Assembly (NCBI GenBank): GCA_030427785.1
Contig: JAUICR010000003.1
Coordinates: 1-42,732 of the forward strand
Length of the DNA: 42,732 nucleotides
Direction: 5' to 3'
DNA from: Bacteroidia bacterium
GTDB taxonomy: Bacteria; Bacteroidota; Bacteroidia; Flavobacteriales; Schleiferiaceae
The number at the start of each line of letters is the position of its first letter. Position 1 is the stretch's first letter. Made by a program: the position numbers and the translations under genes. The notes beneath the pieces are model-generated. The model saw only the letters and a list, made by a program, of their open reading frames with translations. It ran no database searches and was not told the origin of the DNA. This document shows positions 41,436 to 42,732 of the stretch, in pieces.

Positions 41436-41903
41436 CTATTGCCAAAACTCATCTTTCCACTCTTCACCGTCTCGCATTTCATCTCTGTTGTGAAGTGCTT
41501 TATTTATTTGCACCAATTGGTTTTGGGTTCCTACATCCTGTATTTCATTAAACAGAATTCTCTCTTCAAACCTTATGTGCTCTGTCAATTCAGTAAAAAG
41601 CATGGTGACTGCCTTTTCCAAATCACTTTCCGTGTGTATTAAATAATGAATTCGCTTGTGGTCTCTAAGTGCTTTTGCTACGCCCTCGTTACTGTTGCCC
41701 AGTAGCGGAAACAATAATTCCTCTTCTTCCTTAAAGTGAATTTCTAAATGCCTTTCATAAAAAAATCTGCAATAAGACATTATGCGCTCTGGAGAAATTT
41801 CTTTTTTAATTCCCGCTTTTATCCTTCTGCAAAATACTAATCCATGGTGATGATCGTGACTGAAGGGTTCTAATAGCTCATCGCGCTTTATGGGTTTATT
41901 CAT
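41436..41903 (-). CDS. Hemerythrin-like HHE domain protein
   Basis: A 155-residue four-helix protein with a diiron-type His/Glu pattern: SHDHHHGL (His16, 18-20), HLEIHFKEEEELLFP (His56, Glu60), DHKRIHYLI (His82, His86), LTEHIRFEERILFNEI (His109, Glu113-114). Such HHE proteins bind O2, iron, or deal with nitrosative stress. It starts three bases after the tryptophan dioxygenase stop, so the two are co-transcribed. Since tryptophan dioxygenase uses O2 and haem, an oxygen or iron supply role is possible, but only inference. Confidence 0.85.
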   Translation of the reverse strand: MNKPIKRDELLEPFSHDHHHGLVFCRRIKAGIKKEISPERIMSYCRFFYERHLEIHFKEEEELLFPLLGNSNEGVAKALRDHKRIHYLIHTESDLEKAVTMLFTELTEHIRFEERILFNEIQDVGTQNQLVQINKALHNRDEMRDGEEWKDEFWQ

Positions 41904-41906
41904 CCA

Positions 41907-42732
41907 TTAAATCACATAATCCTTACCCCAATTCTCTATTTCTTCAGCTGTCCATAGGTTTGGGAAAAACTTCCTTTGCTGATACATAGGGTGTAAGTAT
42001 TTCTTCCACTCACTGCCACCCGTTGCAGCTTTGGTTTCGCCTTTAGCATCAAGGTAATGAGCGGCAGTGCGCAAATGAACTAGTGGCCACTCAATATTAT
42101 ACAACTTATCAAACTCTCTTAATAGCTCTCTGGTTTCAGCACTTAACGAATCACCAAATTGATTGGCTTTATCTTCTAGTGTATTGCCTTTCATATCTGC
42201 TGCCAATACCTTCATTTGTGCTTCGTACTTTTCACAAAACAGACTTAGGGTTAATGACGCTTTGCCTGTAGATCTGTCCATTCCGGCATCTTTCCAATAC
42301 AGGTTTTCAAAATAGGCATCCAAATCAGGATTTTCGGGTAAGCGCTTTTTACCTGGTTCGTTTATTAAATTGGGCAATGATGTACAGCGCAACTCGATAT
42401 ATCTAAAGCTTGCGCTTTGAAAACCACTAGCTGGCGCCAATGCCTTTCTGAAAGTATTGTAATCATCGTAATCCATACCATCACGCATTACATCAAATGA
42501 GGTGATTAGCATTCGCGTATAGCGTATCATACGCTTTACTTTTTCGGTCAGTTGAGCCTCAGATATTTCTTTAGCACCAGAAATTTGTCGCAACTCGTGC
42601 AATACAAGTTCCTGCATCAATTCTGTAACCTGATGATAAATCACAAAAATCTTCTCGTCACTATAATTTGTCTGCGTTTTTTGTAACGACAAAAGAGTGT
42701 CTACTTGGATATAATCCCAATACGTTAGAGGT
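41907..42732 (-). CDS. kynA: Tryptophan 2,3-dioxygenase (5' end cut by window)
   Basis: The frame runs from the stop at 41907 to the window edge with no good start inside. The internal TTG at 42692 is not the start, because TYWDYIQVDTL upstream is conserved family sequence. 274 residues are visible. The haem dioxygenase motifs are present: FVIYHQVTELMQELVLHEL (distal His), SASFRYIELR (substrate Arg), PLVHLRTAAHYL (proximal haem His) and ATGGSEWKKYL (substrate-binding loop). The enzyme opens the indole ring of tryptophan to N-formylkynurenine. The downstream hemerythrin gene is three bases away and nadA/nadB follow, linking two quinolinate-related routes. Confidence 0.95.
   Translation of the reverse strand, partial: PLTYWDYIQVDTLLSLQKTQTNYSDEKIFVIYHQVTELMQELVLHELRQISGAKEISEAQLTEKVKRMIRYTRMLITSFDVMRDGMDYDDYNTFRKALAPASGFQSASFRYIELRCTSLPNLINEPGKKRLPENPDLDAYFENLYWKDAGMDRSTGKASLTLSLFCEKYEAQMKVLAADMKGNTLEDKANQFGDSLSAETRELLREFDKLYNIEWPLVHLRTAAHYLDAKGETKAATGGSEWKKYLHPMYQQRKFFPNLWTAEEIENWGKDYVI

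Overview
The window is most likely a fragment of a Bacteroidota chromosome, probably from a marine-type flavobacterial lineage. Five proteins end in a type IX secretion (T9SS) C-terminal sorting domain with the YPNP signature. SusC/HmuR-type TonB receptors and SusD-like-era lipoproteins with short lipobox signals are common. DNA is AT-rich, ribosome binding sites are mostly absent, and several genes are preceded by the Bacteroidota -7 element TAnnTTTG. Genus cannot be settled from sequence alone.

Layout. 1-3325: an RND efflux operon (TolC-like protein, membrane fusion protein, start of the RND pump) with a divergently placed GbsR/MarR-type repressor and two matching operators; the pump gene runs off the left edge and is chimeric there. 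3533-4897: secreted NHL-like protein, closed by a perfect bidirectional terminator. 4976-8305 (minus): probable copper or other soft-metal uptake operon (small Cys protein, YtkA/FixH-like Met-rich lipoprotein, TonB receptor). 8525-16500 (plus): a 2004-residue secreted subtilase/sedolisin-like protein with MBG domains and an unusual LVN hexapeptide array, followed 17 bases later by a TPR-sensor adenylate cyclase. 16564-17064: ogt.

17059-22364 (minus): a cluster made of a membrane TPR/HTH regulator, a lipoprotein related to cholesterol-dependent cytolysins whose C-terminal domain is replaced by a repeat module, and a T9SS-secreted delta-60 repeat protein. A helical-turn-spaced direct repeat sits just upstream of the cytolysin-like gene. 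This is the strongest candidate for an undescribed system. 22573-23445: NmrA-like reductase. 23521-26240 (minus): peptidase S74 tail-fibre-like protein plus a tiny T9SS protein. 26609-31529 (plus): small genes (DUF2200, DUF1801, YcxB-like, membrane proteins, a lipoprotein) around a coupled pair: an extended SDR and a steroid 5-alpha-reductase homologue.

31612-36167 (minus): haem uptake operon with a T9SS-secreted HmuY-like protein, TonB receptor and HmuY lipoprotein. 36857-38181: DUF488 protein, CRP/FNR-type regulator and a divergent small membrane protein sharing an FNR-like palindrome. 38386-42732 (minus): tryptophan 2,3-dioxygenase (cut by the right edge), hemerythrin-like protein, nadA, nadB and a His-rich metal-binding lipoprotein. 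No rRNA, tRNA, CRISPR array or transposase was seen.
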